This document shows positions 37,901 through 47,156 of a stretch of 64,000 nt of DNA, piece after piece (the first letter of the stretch is position 1; each line of letters opens with the position of its first letter). The notes beneath the pieces were generated by a model. The model saw only the letters and a program-made list of their open reading frames with translations, did no database searches and was not told the origin of the DNA. The DNA is taken from positions 1 to 64,000 of the forward strand of contig NZ_QZCH01000008.1 in the NCBI RefSeq assembly GCF_003596335.1, in the 5' to 3' direction. Source of the stretch: Motilimonas pumila. GTDB lineage: Bacteria > Pseudomonadota > Gammaproteobacteria > Enterobacterales > CBDFNC01. The translations under genes were made by a program, and so were the position numbers.

Positions 37901-40397
37901 TGAGCTGCAAGCGGCCAAGCAAAATGCGGAAGAGGCCACTCGAGCAAAAAGTGACTTCTTGGCGAACATGAGTCATGAAATTCGCACGCCGATGAACGCC
38001 ATCATCGGCATGAGCTATTTAGCATTGCAAACGGAGTTGAGCCGTAAGCAAGAAGACTACATCAATAAAATTCATAACTCGGCGGATGCGTTACTTGGCA
38101 TTATCAATGACATATTGGATTTTTCAAAAATTGAAGCCGGTAAGTTAGAACTAGAGAATATTGCGTTTAACCTTAACGACACCCTAGATCATTTAGTGCA
38201 AATTATCTCCCACCGCAGTCAACAGAAAGAGTTAGAGCTGTTGATAGACATAGACCCTAAATTGCCGTTGGATCTGATGGGGGACCCACTGCGTTTAGGG
38301 CAAGTGTTGATCAACCTAGCGAATAACTCGATCAAGTTTACCCATGAAGGGGAAATCATCGTCCGGGCGAAGCTGCTCGAAAAGCAAGGTGATTCGATTA
38401 AGGTAGAATTTTCGGTGTGTGATACCGGCATAGGAATGACACCCGAACAGCAAAGCAAGCTATTCCAATCTTTCAGTCAAGCTGACGCTTCTACAACCCG
38501 CAAATATGGTGGTACAGGGTTGGGCTTAACGATTAGCAAGACCTTAACAGAACTGATGCAAGGGCAGATCTGGGTCGAAAGCGAACAAGGAGAAGGCAGC
38601 ACCTTCTTTTTTACCGCTGAATTCGGCTTAGCACCGGCGAGCAGTAAGCATCAAAACGCCCACGAGAGTGCTTTGGTCGATTTGCCTGTGTTGATTGTGG
38701 ATGACAGCCTAGCAGCACGTGAAATCTTGTTTAATTTATCTGAAAGCTTGGGTTTTGTGCCTGACGTGGCAGCATCTGGCCGTGAAGCACTAGAGAAACT
38801 GGTGTCTGCTGAGCAGCACAATCGTCCATTTAAATTGGTCTTGGCAGACTGGAAAATGCCGCAAATGGATGGCATTGAATTAGGCCAGCAAATAGTGCAG
38901 CACAATGAGCTGACGCAAATCCCTAAGTTTGTCATTGTCACCGCTTATGACCGCGATGAAATGTTAAAGCAAGCCAGCCATATTCCGTTAGCGAGCTCGA
39001 TTACCAAGCCAGTGAGTGCGTCTACCCTGCTTGATACAGTATTAAAAGTGATGGGTAAAAGCAGTGCTGTCGCCCCTGCTCATCGCAGTGGCAAGCTTGA
39101 TACTTCCTCGGTTGCTGAGATTGCGGGCGCGCATATTTTGCTAGTAGAAGACAACGAAGTGAATCAGCAAATTGCGGTTGAACTTCTGACACTTGCTGGG
39201 CTAGAAGTTAGCACCGCGTGGAATGGTCAAGAAGCCCTTGATAAGGTCGACTCAGAGTCATTCGACGCCGTATTGATGGATGTGCAAATGCCGGTGATGG
39301 ACGGTTACACCGCCACCGAGCGACTGCGACAAATACCTGAGTTGGTGAATTTGCCAATTATTGCGATGACGGCTAACGCCATGAGCGGAGACAAAGAAAA
39401 ATGCTTGGCAGCGGGCATGAACGATCACTTAGCCAAACCGATAGATCCACAAGAAGTGTTTAACACGTTAGCCCAATGGATTGAGCCTACGGGCAAAGCT
39501 ATTGTTCAAGCGAGTCCTGCAGAAGCGCGAAGCGATACGTCATTAGATTTACCCGAGTTTGATGTCGAAGCCGCGTTAGCGCGTGTTGGCGGAAATCAGA
39601 AAGCGTATCGCAATATGCTGCAAAAAGTACGTAACAGCGAAGGCAATGCCATTGCCCGCTTCAATGATGCCTTGGCCGGCGAAGACATTACCCAAGCGAC
39701 CATAGTGATCCACAGTTTGAAAGGGGTCGCCGCCAATATAGGCGCCAGTTTTATGGTGCCGCCAGCAGAGCAGCTGGAGCAAATATTAAATAAGATGAAG
39801 CAACAAGGTGAGACGGTACTCGGTGAGCAAGGACAGGCGCTGTTACAGCAATGTGAAGCCTTGGCATTAAAGATGTTAGCCACCATTGATGAGGTATTAT
39901 TACACGCTGAGGCGACGCCCTCAGGGCATTATGATCAAGGAAAAGCGGCGGAGTTGATGGCGCAACTCGCGCAACAAATCAGCATTTTTGACAGTGGTGC
40001 CAGTGATACGTTGGAGCAGTTGGCGGCGAAATTACCGCCAGAAGGTTTGCCAGATTTTGATGCAAATGCCGTGTTAACCTTAAACAAGGCTTTGATGAGC
40101 TATGATTTTGAACACGCAGAGCAGTTGCTTGAGCAATTACGCAAGGCGCTGGCAGATTTCAGCTCCGCTGTTGAGCCACAAGCGCTGTCTGCAACAGAGC
40201 TAGAAGACAAGTTGCAGCACATTGTCGCGCAAATCGAAATGTTTGACTCAACGGTGGTAGATAGCGTGGATGACCTATTGGATTTAGGCGTCACAGAAAG
40301 CGTTAGCCAGAGTTTAGAAAAAGCCCGCACGCACCTTAGTGAGTATGACTTTGATGCGGGAGAAGCTTTAATTAAGGCATTATTGCTAAACCATTAA
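34947..40397 (+). CDS. Giant hybrid sensor histidine kinase with two periplasmic sensors
   Basis: About 1816 residues. Order: N-terminal hydrophobic segment (about 15-38), a helical region (60-185), a solute-binding-protein family 3 sensor (about 200-425), two membrane spans (about 440-460 and 480-505), a Cache-like extracellular sensor (about 510-810), another span (about 820-845), PAS (about 870-985), HisKA with SHEIRTP (His1010), HATPase with [12 protein letters not shown], receiver 1 (Asp1301), receiver 2 (Asp1445), and an Hpt domain (His1589) with a helical tail. It can run a full intramolecular phosphorelay. Starts: ATG at 34947 or GTG at 34941 after AGGA. The REC-HD-GYP gene 44 bases downstream is the likely output. 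Confidence 0.9.
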   Translation: MLYPFAANATWPQKLCLSLCAWLFVALLGTFSVIPLASANLVSDTPHQGLKPSEKPINIAELKNLTSELKYIDEVLTSSVLSYAFTGDQKWLLRYHEYEPKLTRAINLLLASQSDEDKALVSQLEAVNDQLVAAEEAAIEQVRQGDRQGAMAMINSGDYHNFKSEYMALLLKLVDNIQQRAMKAESSAHAKALKLSEAEVQWIANNKVRIGIEHWPPILFLDENQEMAGLAGTIMNKIVAKTGLQLEIVTGSWNDLLAQFYAGEIDLLPDAYIFEDRKAHGNFSTPYFLVRELFFVKDDAQFQSNLDLANASIAIAEGYTTIEKVKALYPNINIVETSGVQESINLVLNGKVDALLDAEIVVQDWLGRNNITGIRVIDEDVTFPTSLHMFSHKQVPQLHSIVQKGLDSLKLSDLMLANNDWLKAPAEQVVAAEDDYTQVLWLSLGAGLLMLVLGIGISSSIIRVSDEDLAAKFGSAKFKRVIFVSMLALSIVLIVAASSVIQYAKEQRYSALEYSLNTLLTSTHQRLSFWVKNELGRLEHLGKNKELTQMVESLLVVPADKQALLQTPLQSQIRQFFKAREGEVGNIGFFIISPDYVNLSSRRDSNIGDINLIREQRPELLQRAFNGENVFIPPIRSDVYFNEQNRQDKLKPPTMFFAAPIRNSRNQVIAVLTKRVQFDGIFSSILSAGFIGQSGETYAIDQSGLLLSNVRFEHHLRDIGLLPVDRRASLNVRIADPGVNLLEQPEHSTPDPNWPLTRMAQSIVNKISGSDMSGYRDYRGVEVVGSWLWDDVLGVGLAAEVDVAESMALLVTFKYAIWSVLFISLLLFFGSTFFTLSVGTRATRALSRSHAELEVLVKDRTQKLNINMKRIRTIIDNASDGIIVTDKNGTIQEFSPAAELIFGYPSEDIVGENISKLMNEPFQQRFLQDKMAQVSSEHAVFELIGYHQYRGEFDIEVAVGEAMFESDHIFTGIVRDATARKEAERELQAAKQNAEEATRAKSDFLANMSHEIRTPMNAIIGMSYLALQTELSRKQEDYINKIHNSADALLGIINDILDFSKIEAGKLELENIAFNLNDTLDHLVQIISHRSQQKELELLIDIDPKLPLDLMGDPLRLGQVLINLANNSIKFTHEGEIIVRAKLLEKQGDSIKVEFSVCDTGIGMTPEQQSKLFQSFSQADASTTRKYGGTGLGLTISKTLTELMQGQIWVESEQGEGSTFFFTAEFGLAPASSKHQNAHESALVDLPVLIVDDSLAAREILFNLSESLGFVPDVAASGREALEKLVSAEQHNRPFKLVLADWKMPQMDGIELGQQIVQHNELTQIPKFVIVTAYDRDEMLKQASHIPLASSITKPVSASTLLDTVLKVMGKSSAVAPAHRSGKLDTSSVAEIAGAHILLVEDNEVNQQIAVELLTLAGLEVSTAWNGQEALDKVDSESFDAVLMDVQMPVMDGYTATERLRQIPELVNLPIIAMTANAMSGDKEKCLAAGMNDHLAKPIDPQEVFNTLAQWIEPTGKAIVQASPAEARSDTSLDLPEFDVEAALARVGGNQKAYRNMLQKVRNSEGNAIARFNDALAGEDITQATIVIHSLKGVAANIGASFMVPPAEQLEQILNKMKQQGETVLGEQGQALLQQCEALALKMLATIDEVLLHAEATPSGHYDQGKAAELMAQLAQQISIFDSGASDTLEQLAAKLPPEGLPDFDANAVLTLNKALMSYDFEHAEQLLEQLRKALADFSSAVEPQALSATELEDKLQHIVAQIEMFDSTVVDSVDDLLDLGVTESVSQSLEKARTHLSEYDFDAGEALIKALLLNH

Positions 40398-40441
40398 CTA
40401 AGCTAACGATTTTGGCTATCGCGAAAGGAGTAAAATAAACA

Positions 40442-41545
40442 ATGTTAGACGTAAAACAAGCCACCATATTGGCGGTAGACGATACTTTAGCCAATATTGA
40501 CGTGGTGAAAGGCGTATTATCTGAGGACTACCTGGTACAAGCGGCTCTTAATGGACCAATGGCATTAAAAATCATCGCAAAACACCGTCCGGATTTAATT
40601 TTATTGGACATCATGATGCCAGATATGGACGGCTATGAAGTTTGTCAAACGTTAAAGTCGAACCCTGAAACTCAAGACATACCGGTGATTTTTTTAACGG
40701 CAAAGTCGCAAGAAGAAGATGAAACCAAAGGCCTCGCGATGGGGGCGGTGGATTATATCACTAAACCGATTAGCCCACCGATTCTAAAAGAGCGGGTGAA
40801 AAACCACTTAATGCTCAAAGCGTCGCGGGAGCTACTTGAAAAACAAAATGAAATTTTAGAAGAAAAAGTGGTGCAGCGAACGGCGCAATTATCCGAGCTG
40901 CAAGATGTGGCGATGGTGGCTATGGGCGCGTTGGCCGAGTCACGGGATCCTGAAACGGGTAACCATATTCGTCGCACCCAGCATTACGTCAAAGTCTTGG
41001 CCATCGAACTTGCGCAACAGCCCATGTTCAAAAACATACTTACGCCAGACGTGATCACTTCTATGTATAAATCGGCGCCGCTGCACGATATTGGTAAAGT
41101 CGGCATTGCCGACAGCATTTTACTTAAACCGGGCAAGTTGACTGATGAAGAATTTGAGGAAATGAAAAACCATACCGTGTATGGGCGCGACGCGATTTGC
41201 GCGGCAGAGAGGCACATCGACAACGCCGATAATTTCCTTATTTTTGCCAAAGAGATAGCTTATTCGCACCAAGAGAAATGGGATGGTTCAGGTTATCCAG
41301 AAGGGCTCGCGGGTGAAGACATTCCGCTTTCCGCCCGCATTATGGCTGTGGCGGACGTGTACGATGCGCTGATCAGTAAACGGGTTTATAAACCGGCATT
41401 CAGTCATGACAAAGCGGTCAGTATTATTGAGGAGGGCCGTGGCAGTCACTTTCAACCTGAGTTGGTTGACGGTTTTTTACGTATCGCCGATGCGTTTGAC
41501 GCGGTAGCTAAGAAATACGCAGATGAAGAAGGTGAGATTCAATAA
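40442..41545 (+). CDS. Response regulator with HD-GYP domain (c-di-GMP phosphodiesterase)
   Basis: A 367-residue protein. Receiver domain 1-125 has phospho-acceptor Asp56 in LLDIMMPDMDG and Lys in YITKPIS. A coiled-coil linker follows, then an HD-GYP domain with the metal HD in LHDIGKVGI and the signature HQEKWDGSGYPEGL. HD-GYP proteins of this type hydrolyse cyclic di-GMP. Co-transcribed with the giant kinase upstream (44-base gap containing AAAGGAG), from which it presumably receives phosphate. In this genome a plausible target is the PilZ-containing BcsA. Confidence 0.93.
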   Translation: MLDVKQATILAVDDTLANIDVVKGVLSEDYLVQAALNGPMALKIIAKHRPDLILLDIMMPDMDGYEVCQTLKSNPETQDIPVIFLTAKSQEEDETKGLAMGAVDYITKPISPPILKERVKNHLMLKASRELLEKQNEILEEKVVQRTAQLSELQDVAMVAMGALAESRDPETGNHIRRTQHYVKVLAIELAQQPMFKNILTPDVITSMYKSAPLHDIGKVGIADSILLKPGKLTDEEFEEMKNHTVYGRDAICAAERHIDNADNFLIFAKEIAYSHQEKWDGSGYPEGLAGEDIPLSARIMAVADVYDALISKRVYKPAFSHDKAVSIIEEGRGSHFQPELVDGFLRIADAFDAVAKKYADEEGEIQ

Positions 41546-41580
41546 CGTATCTCTACTTTGCCTTGTAACCTGTTTGTCGC

Positions 41581-41622
41581 GCCATCAACCATGGCACAGG
41601 TAGTTGTGCCATGGTTGATGGC
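41581..41622. terminator. Perfect 18-bp inverted repeat between convergent genes
   Basis: GCCATCAACCATGGCACA and its exact complement around a six-base loop, between the HD-GYP stop and the stop of the MerR-methyltransferase gene. Position fits a two-way terminator, though the T run is weak (ATTTT). The length of the stem is unusual. Confidence 0.65.
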
Positions 41623-41669
41623 CATTTTGCTATCCGTGCACGGCCATACGTTATTATCGGTGGGTGTTC

Positions 41670-42860
41670 CTAGCTTCGTTGAGCGATAAAAAACTGGTAG
41701 CCAAACTCGCCTAGGCGACGACGGTACAGATCCACTTCATGTTGAATATCGATGAAGGCTGGTGCGTTTTTCATCCTTGGCGCGAGCTCGTTGAGTCGCT
41801 CTTGCAGCGGCTCGTAGTAGCTTGACCATGCTTGCTCAGACACGGTAAATGTGTCGACAAGCTGATATCCCGCTTGCTGTATTTGCTTCATTCGCGTTGC
41901 AACGTTTTGCATATCTGGGTAATCACTCTTCCAATGCGCAATACTATCGTCACTTGGGGTGGCGGTTAACCAAACCAAGTCGCTGAATACTAAGGTGCCG
42001 TTCGCTCGCAAGCGTGGCTTCCACTGCGATAATGCATTTTCTACCCCCATCACATACGCTGACGCTTCTGCCCACATAACGTCAACCTTTTCGGGATCAT
42101 CACCAAGTTGCGTCATACTGACACACTTTGTTGACACTCTGCCGCCGAGATTGTGCTGCGTTATTTTTGCCTGTAAGCGATCTAACGCAGATTGCTCATT
42201 GTCTGTGGCGCTAATATGAGCCTGTGATAATCGCGCCAGAAGGATGGTGGAATTACCATTGCCACAACCTATTTCCAAAATATGTTGCGGAGAGTGGGGC
42301 AGCAGATTAAACGCTTTGGTCGTATCTTGTTCACTGTTAGGGCCCCAAGATTCCAGCGTTTCGAAAACAGCCATAAAATCTTGCATATATTTGTCATGTT
42401 CATTCATATCTTTTGATAACCATTTAATTCTGAGGGCTTGCTTTTCGTCATACCCTTGAACTTTTAACCAGTCTAGATGTGCATCAGGCGCGATTTCCGA
42501 CAGGCTTTCATGCCAGGGTTTACTGCTTTTTTTGCCGAGCAGAGAAGCTAATAACGCCAGCGACTGCTGCTTTTGCTGAATTTCATTTTCCAGCGCTGTA
42601 TAGCGGCTTTGGAGTACCGATTTATCCAGTTTGCTGTCGAGGCAAGATTTACACTGGGCTAACGTGAGTCCACCACTTTGCAACTGTTGGATCAGGCGAA
42701 CTTGCTGCAGGTCTTTGTCAGTATAGACTCGGTAACCATTGGCCATCCTGTCGCCAGAAATCAAATTCAGCTTTTCGTAATACAGCAAAGCCGTTCTTGA
42801 TAACCCCACTAATGCAGCGAGCTCTGAAATACGATACACACATAGCTCCGTATTTTTCAT
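41670..42860 (-). CDS. MerR-type regulator fused to a SAM methyltransferase
   Basis: A 396-residue fusion. The N-terminal MerR winged helix (about 8-75: RISELAALVGLSRTALLYYEKLNLI, then GYRVYTDKDLQQVRLIQ) is followed by a dimerisation coiled coil (about 80-110). Next comes a linker that in family members is often the ligand domain, then a class I SAM methyltransferase with motif I HILEIGCGNGNST near residue 195 and an acidic post-I ATDNEQ. The methyltransferase half may sense SAM or a substrate, or be an active enzyme under its own control. A MerR-type promoter lies upstream, suggesting autoregulation. Confidence 0.85.
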   Translation of the reverse strand: MKNTELCVYRISELAALVGLSRTALLYYEKLNLISGDRMANGYRVYTDKDLQQVRLIQQLQSGGLTLAQCKSCLDSKLDKSVLQSRYTALENEIQQKQQSLALLASLLGKKSSKPWHESLSEIAPDAHLDWLKVQGYDEKQALRIKWLSKDMNEHDKYMQDFMAVFETLESWGPNSEQDTTKAFNLLPHSPQHILEIGCGNGNSTILLARLSQAHISATDNEQSALDRLQAKITQHNLGGRVSTKCVSMTQLGDDPEKVDVMWAEASAYVMGVENALSQWKPRLRANGTLVFSDLVWLTATPSDDSIAHWKSDYPDMQNVATRMKQIQQAGYQLVDTFTVSEQAWSSYYEPLQERLNELAPRMKNAPAFIDIQHEVDLYRRRLGEFGYQFFIAQRS

Positions 42861-42870
42861 TGTGATACTT

Positions 42871-42901
42871 AATGTAAACTATAAAGCAGTAGACAGGTCA
42901 A
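42871..42901 (-). promoter_or_regulatory. MerR-type promoter with long spacer and dyad
   Basis: On the minus strand, TTGACC (-35, 42896-42901) and TACATT (-10, 42871-42876) are 19 bases apart, the over-long spacing typical of MerR-activated promoters. The spacer contains an imperfect dyad GTCTACTG-N5-TAGTTTAC (42874-42894). It is 11 bases from the start of the MerR fusion gene. Confidence 0.5.
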
Positions 42902-43025
42902 GGTGAAAATAAGCAAACATAAGATGGTGGCACTAAAGGTGCAATTGCAACAAAGGTAAAGAGCATGACAGCCTATTCAGCGAAAGGTGGTTACGCCCAT
43001 CTTTGCTGGGCGCTTGCTTCTAGGG

Positions 43026-44651
43026 TTACGGGCACAGCAAGCGGACGGTGAGGCGAGTGCCTTGTTGTTCGTCGCTGCTGAAATCAATGCTGCCTTGCTG
43101 GGCTTGAGCCGCCAGTTTAGCTGAGTAGGTACCGATCCCCGAGCCTCCGGATTTTCCGTGAGTGGTAAATTTATCAAAAAAGTTGCCCCGTATTTGGGCC
43201 GGGATTGCGCCTAAGTTGTGAATACTGAACTCGACTTGGTTATCAACCCATTGTCCGGTTAAGGTGACTTGGCTGCCTTTAGGCGCTGCTTGAACGGCGT
43301 TGTTAATCAGGTTGTAAAACATGTTTTGTGCGAGCCGTTGTTCGCCTTTAAAGGTTAAGTCGCTTTTGATATCGCTGACGATGCGTAACTGCTGTTGCTG
43401 ACAAAACTGCTTGAGCCCAAATAGCGCGGTGCGGATCACCTTCACTGCGTTGAGTGGGCCAAGGGTAAACGGACTGCCTTGCTCAAGTTGATGCAATAAC
43501 ATGTGGTTTTCAATCATTTGTTCTATGGTGCTAGCGGAGCTTTTGATGATGTCGGTTTCTATTTGGCAATCAGATTGTTTCTGTTCGATGGCTTGTGTGG
43601 CGGCGTAAATGGCGGAAAGTGGGCTCTTAACGTCGTGTTGTACTATGCGTTCTATTTCATCTTTTAGGCGCGCATTTTCCAGTAAGGTGTCAAGTTGTGC
43701 TGCCATATCGAGCCGGTGTTGTACCAGTTTCATGTGCGTGGCAATTCGCGCCAACGTTACTTCTGGCTCGATAGGTTTAGTGATGTAATCAACGGCGCCA
43801 AGGGACAAGCCTTTGACCACGTCTTTGGTTTGAGTGAGCGCGGTAATAAATATAATGGGGATATATTGAGTTTGCGGGTCGCCTTGTAGCCGCTGACAAA
43901 CCTCTAAGCCATCCATATCAGGCATCATAATATCAAGCAAGATAAGATCCGGTGGGTTGTCTGATTGGCATATAGTTAACGCCTTGGCACCGGTTAAGCA
44001 AGCTTTCAGTTGGTACTGTTGTTTCAGTAGTTCGGTCAATACCGTGATGTTATTGGCTTGATCGTCAACGATTAAAATACTCGGCTTACTGCTTGATTGA
44101 GGTACTGCCGGTGTACTTGCCACGTCTTCGTCTGGGCTGTTCGTCGTAGTTTTCGCATCGGTAAGTGGCACTTGTTGCGCCGGCTTATGGACCCTCACTG
44201 GCATGGCAAAAGCATTGTCTACTTTGGCTTTGAGGGTATTGTGATTAAAGGGCTTAACCAAATATTCACTGACGCCAGTGGCAATGGCTTGTTTGACGTC
44301 GTCGTGATTAACGTTGCCCGTAAGCATAATAAACGGCACATTTTGGTGCGCCTGTGAAGACTCACGAACGTGTTGTAATAACTCAAAGCCATTCATCTTT
44401 GGCATGTTCCAGTCTGACACAATTAAATCAACGCTGTGCTCTTCAAGCAATAACAGTGCTTCTTTGCCGTGGCTGGCACGATATACCTGTGCAAAGCCTA
44501 AACTGGTGAGCATGCTAGTGACGGCTTTGTTCATCACGGGGTAGTCATCAACCACGAGTGCGCTTAACTTGGCGAATTTATTCACTGCCGTAAAATCTTC
44601 TAGCATGCGGGCCTGCTTCATCAATATAGGATTAGTTTGAGCATAACCCAT
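43026..44651 (-). CDS. Cytoplasmic REC-REC-histidine kinase
   Basis: A 541-residue protein with no membrane segment. Receiver 1 (about 28-150; Asp in IVSDWNMPKMNG), a Pro/Thr/Ser linker (about 153-190), receiver 2 (about 192-310; Asp in LLDIMMPDMDG), then a kinase module with phospho-acceptor His in IVQHDVKSPLSAI near 340 and an ATPase domain (NLINNAVQAA, GGSGIGTYSAKLAA). Such proteins act as phosphorelay hubs. Receiver 2 resembles that of the HD-GYP regulator nearby. No partner gene is adjacent; it is divergent from the peroxidase gene. Confidence 0.88.
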   Translation of the reverse strand: MGYAQTNPILMKQARMLEDFTAVNKFAKLSALVVDDYPVMNKAVTSMLTSLGFAQVYRASHGKEALLLLEEHSVDLIVSDWNMPKMNGFELLQHVRESSQAHQNVPFIMLTGNVNHDDVKQAIATGVSEYLVKPFNHNTLKAKVDNAFAMPVRVHKPAQQVPLTDAKTTTNSPDEDVASTPAVPQSSSKPSILIVDDQANNITVLTELLKQQYQLKACLTGAKALTICQSDNPPDLILLDIMMPDMDGLEVCQRLQGDPQTQYIPIIFITALTQTKDVVKGLSLGAVDYITKPIEPEVTLARIATHMKLVQHRLDMAAQLDTLLENARLKDEIERIVQHDVKSPLSAIYAATQAIEQKQSDCQIETDIIKSSASTIEQMIENHMLLHQLEQGSPFTLGPLNAVKVIRTALFGLKQFCQQQQLRIVSDIKSDLTFKGEQRLAQNMFYNLINNAVQAAPKGSQVTLTGQWVDNQVEFSIHNLGAIPAQIRGNFFDKFTTHGKSGGSGIGTYSAKLAAQAQQGSIDFSSDEQQGTRLTVRLLCP

Positions 44652-44953
44652 GACCCGTTTTAACTCTAAAAGTGATGCCGTTTTGGCATGATTATTTGTG
44701 ACCTTGTGAAGGCTTTTGCGCTCTTGTTCCTATCAACAAGAGGGATTAGTTGCTATCGGCCGGCTGCGGGGCGGTGAGTAAGGGGGCTTTATGCAAACTC
44801 CGTTTTGATTGATATTCCAACGCGAGCGTCAATCCAGTTATGTGAACCAAACACTTATTGTGATAATTTTGTTATTAATTGGTAATCTTGGCGTTATTTT
44901 CAATTTCCATACTGTTTCTCAATCTTGATTGTTTGCTTGAGGAAAAGTTAAAA
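44652..44953. other. Intergenic region between divergent genes
   Basis: About 300 bases between the REC-REC-kinase and the di-haem peroxidase. It should hold both promoters; no convincing operator, RNA or small gene was seen. Confidence 0.4.
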
Positions 44954-45991
44954 ATGTCTCCATTTAATACATTTTGCAGTGACACGCTGCAGGGCTTTAA
45001 ACCGTCCATAGGCCATTATCGTGGCTGGGCACTTGGCGCTTTGTGGGTATTCCCCTTGGCTCAGGCTTGGGCAACTGAGCCGATTAGTATCATTTCACCG
45101 GCAGTTGTCACCGAGCCTGCAAAAGTAGCCTTGGGTAAGAAACTGTTTTTTGAGCCGAGGCTATCGCAATCAGGCATAATTTCTTGCAATTCTTGTCATA
45201 ATCTTGCAACCAGTGGCACGGATAACCTGCCTACATCTATTGGCCATAACTGGCAAAAAGGGCCAATTAATTCGCCTACCGTATTCAATGCCAGTTACAA
45301 TTTAGCGCAGTTTTGGGACGGTCGAGCCAAAGATTTGCAAGCTCAAGCCGGTGGTCCGATTGAGGCTGATAAAGAAATGGCGTCTAGCCATAGTGTGGCG
45401 GTTGCAACACTAAGCAGCATTCCGCAGTATCAGCAAGAATTTGTGGCAGTGTACGGCAAAGGTGCAATCAATATGGATAAAATCACCGATGCTATCGCCA
45501 GTTTTGAACAAACGCTAGTAACCCCTAACTCACCGTTTGATCTTTGGCTACAAGGGGATAAATCCCAGCTGAGTGCACAGCAGCTGAAAGGTTACCAAAC
45601 TTTTAAGCAAGTTGGCTGCACTGCTTGCCATAATGGCCCAGCGGTGGGGGCAAACAGTTACCAAAAAATGGGGTTAGTGCAGCCTTATCAAACTGAAAAT
45701 CCCTCACTGGGCCGTTATAGTGTGACGGGTAAAGAGCAAGATAAGCACGTATTTAAAGTACCAACGCTGAGAAATATTGAACATACCGCGCCTTATTTTC
45801 ATGATGGTGCAGTATGGGACCTCAGCCAGGCGGTAGAGATTATGGCGCAAGTGCAATTAGGGCAAACGCTCACGCCAGAGCAAACCCAAGACATTGTCGC
45901 TTTTTTACATTCATTAACCGGCGAGCGCCCACAGATTGTTTTGCCTGCGCTTCCGCCAAGTCCTTTTGATCCTCTTCATGTTAAAAGATGA
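44954..45991 (+). CDS. Di-haem cytochrome c peroxidase family protein
   Basis: A 345-residue periplasmic protein with a signal peptide (cleaved after AWA, near residue 40) and two haem c sites: CNSCH in the N-terminal domain and CTACH in the C-terminal domain. The VALGKKLFFEPRLS start and VPTLRNIEHTAPYFHDG stretch identify the CCP/MauG family, which reduces hydrogen peroxide with electrons from small cytochromes. The frame opens at 44879, but the ATG at 44954 after GAGGAAAAG is preferred. Monocistronic. Confidence 0.92.
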   Translation: MSPFNTFCSDTLQGFKPSIGHYRGWALGALWVFPLAQAWATEPISIISPAVVTEPAKVALGKKLFFEPRLSQSGIISCNSCHNLATSGTDNLPTSIGHNWQKGPINSPTVFNASYNLAQFWDGRAKDLQAQAGGPIEADKEMASSHSVAVATLSSIPQYQQEFVAVYGKGAINMDKITDAIASFEQTLVTPNSPFDLWLQGDKSQLSAQQLKGYQTFKQVGCTACHNGPAVGANSYQKMGLVQPYQTENPSLGRYSVTGKEQDKHVFKVPTLRNIEHTAPYFHDGAVWDLSQAVEIMAQVQLGQTLTPEQTQDIVAFLHSLTGERPQIVLPALPPSPFDPLHVKR

Positions 45992-46181
45992 AGTGTGATC
46001 GGCGCGTGAAAATCTTTGTATGAGGTTACGAAGCGCGCCGTTATACTGCATTTTTAATGTAAGGCGCAAGCACAAGCCCAGCATGTGCGAGCAGTGTGAT
46101 TTTGAGATTAACAAGGTCAGCCATGAATCATGATGTATGCATTGTCACTCGCGAGGATGATTATCTTGAGGTAATGACAAG

Positions 46182-46799
46182 GTGTTAGGTGTGGAAAGCC
46201 TCGGCTTTTTTTTTATAACCTCTGTGCTACTGGCGCTTTCACCTGGGCCCGACAATATCTTTGTCTTAACCCACGGCGCTCATCATGGCCGCAAAGCCGG
46301 TTTGATGGTCACGTTGGGGCTGTGTAGCGGCTTATGCTTTCATACTGCACTAGTAGCGCTTGGGGTGGCGGCTTTGTTGCAAGCTTCGCCTGTTGCTTTT
46401 AGCGTCTTAAAGCTAATTGGCGCCAGTTACTTGCTTTACTTGGCTTGGGGGGCGTGGCGCAGCAGTGCTTCGAGTTTACCGGCGCAACCGCCTTTGTCAT
46501 CACGAGCTTTATACATCCGAGGTGTAGTGATGAACGTGACTAACCCTAAGGTTGCTCTCTTCTTTCTTGCGTATTTACCGCAGTTTATCACTCCGAATTT
46601 TGGCCATGCAGGCGGCCAGACGCTGTTGCTGGGAGGGGTATTTATGTTGGCCGCTTTACTGACTTTTTCATCGATTGCATGCTCGGCCGGTTTGCTTGCT
46701 CCTTGGTTAGGGGCTGCGGCGCACAGGCAAATGTGGCTAGACCGTTTGGCTGCGTTGATTTTTGTGATGTTGGCGATGCGATTATTACTCGGCGGCTAA
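46182..46799 (+). CDS. LysE/RhtB family amino-acid exporter
   Basis: A 205-residue inner-membrane protein with about six membrane spans and the family motif LALSPGPDNIFV near the N-terminus. Members export amino acids such as homoserine, threonine or lysine; the substrate is unknown here. Start is a GTG at 46182 or 46191. A 21-codon open frame with its own AAGG site (46123-46188) ends over this start, so translation may be coupled to a short leader. Confidence 0.85.
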   Translation: MLGVESLGFFFITSVLLALSPGPDNIFVLTHGAHHGRKAGLMVTLGLCSGLCFHTALVALGVAALLQASPVAFSVLKLIGASYLLYLAWGAWRSSASSLPAQPPLSSRALYIRGVVMNVTNPKVALFFLAYLPQFITPNFGHAGGQTLLLGGVFMLAALLTFSSIACSAGLLAPWLGAAAHRQMWLDRLAALIFVMLAMRLLLGG

Positions 46800-46885
46800 G
46801 TGATTAATGCCAATGCAGTGACTAAAAGTTTGCTTAGGCACGTAGTATATGAAGCCTTGATGCAACGAGAAGATGCCCCCAAATA

Positions 46886-47101
46886 ATGAATAAAATAACC
46901 CCTAAAAAACTGCTCCACAGTAAATGGACCGCGGCTAACCCCAAGCGAAAAGAAAAACATTTCATGATCACAGAAGTTGAGTTTGATGAAGAAGGCGTTG
47001 TGGTACATTGCTTAATGGAAGCGATTATGACCAAGCGTGAAATAGCGATTGATTGGCACAGTTTAAAAGACAGTGAGCTGTGGCGCCAAGGCTGGAAGTA
47101 A
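46886..47101 (+). CDS. TIGR02450 family Trp-rich small protein
   Basis: A 71-residue soluble protein. The pattern KKLLHSKWTAANPKRKEKHF and the closing LKDSELWRQGWK are those of the conserved tryptophan-rich TIGR02450 family, common in marine gammaproteobacteria; function unknown. Confidence 0.85.
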   Translation: MNKITPKKLLHSKWTAANPKRKEKHFMITEVEFDEEGVVVHCLMEAIMTKREIAIDWHSLKDSELWRQGWK

Positions 47102-47156
47102 TTTCCTTTTCTGCTCAGCACAAAAGCACAGGTAAACAAGCAAAGGGCCATAAGCA

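Noticed and set aside
46123..46188. A 21-codon leader peptide gene before the LysE-type exporter
   Set aside because: It has a passable ribosome site and overlaps the exporter start, but is too short to support as a gene; noted only as possible coupling.
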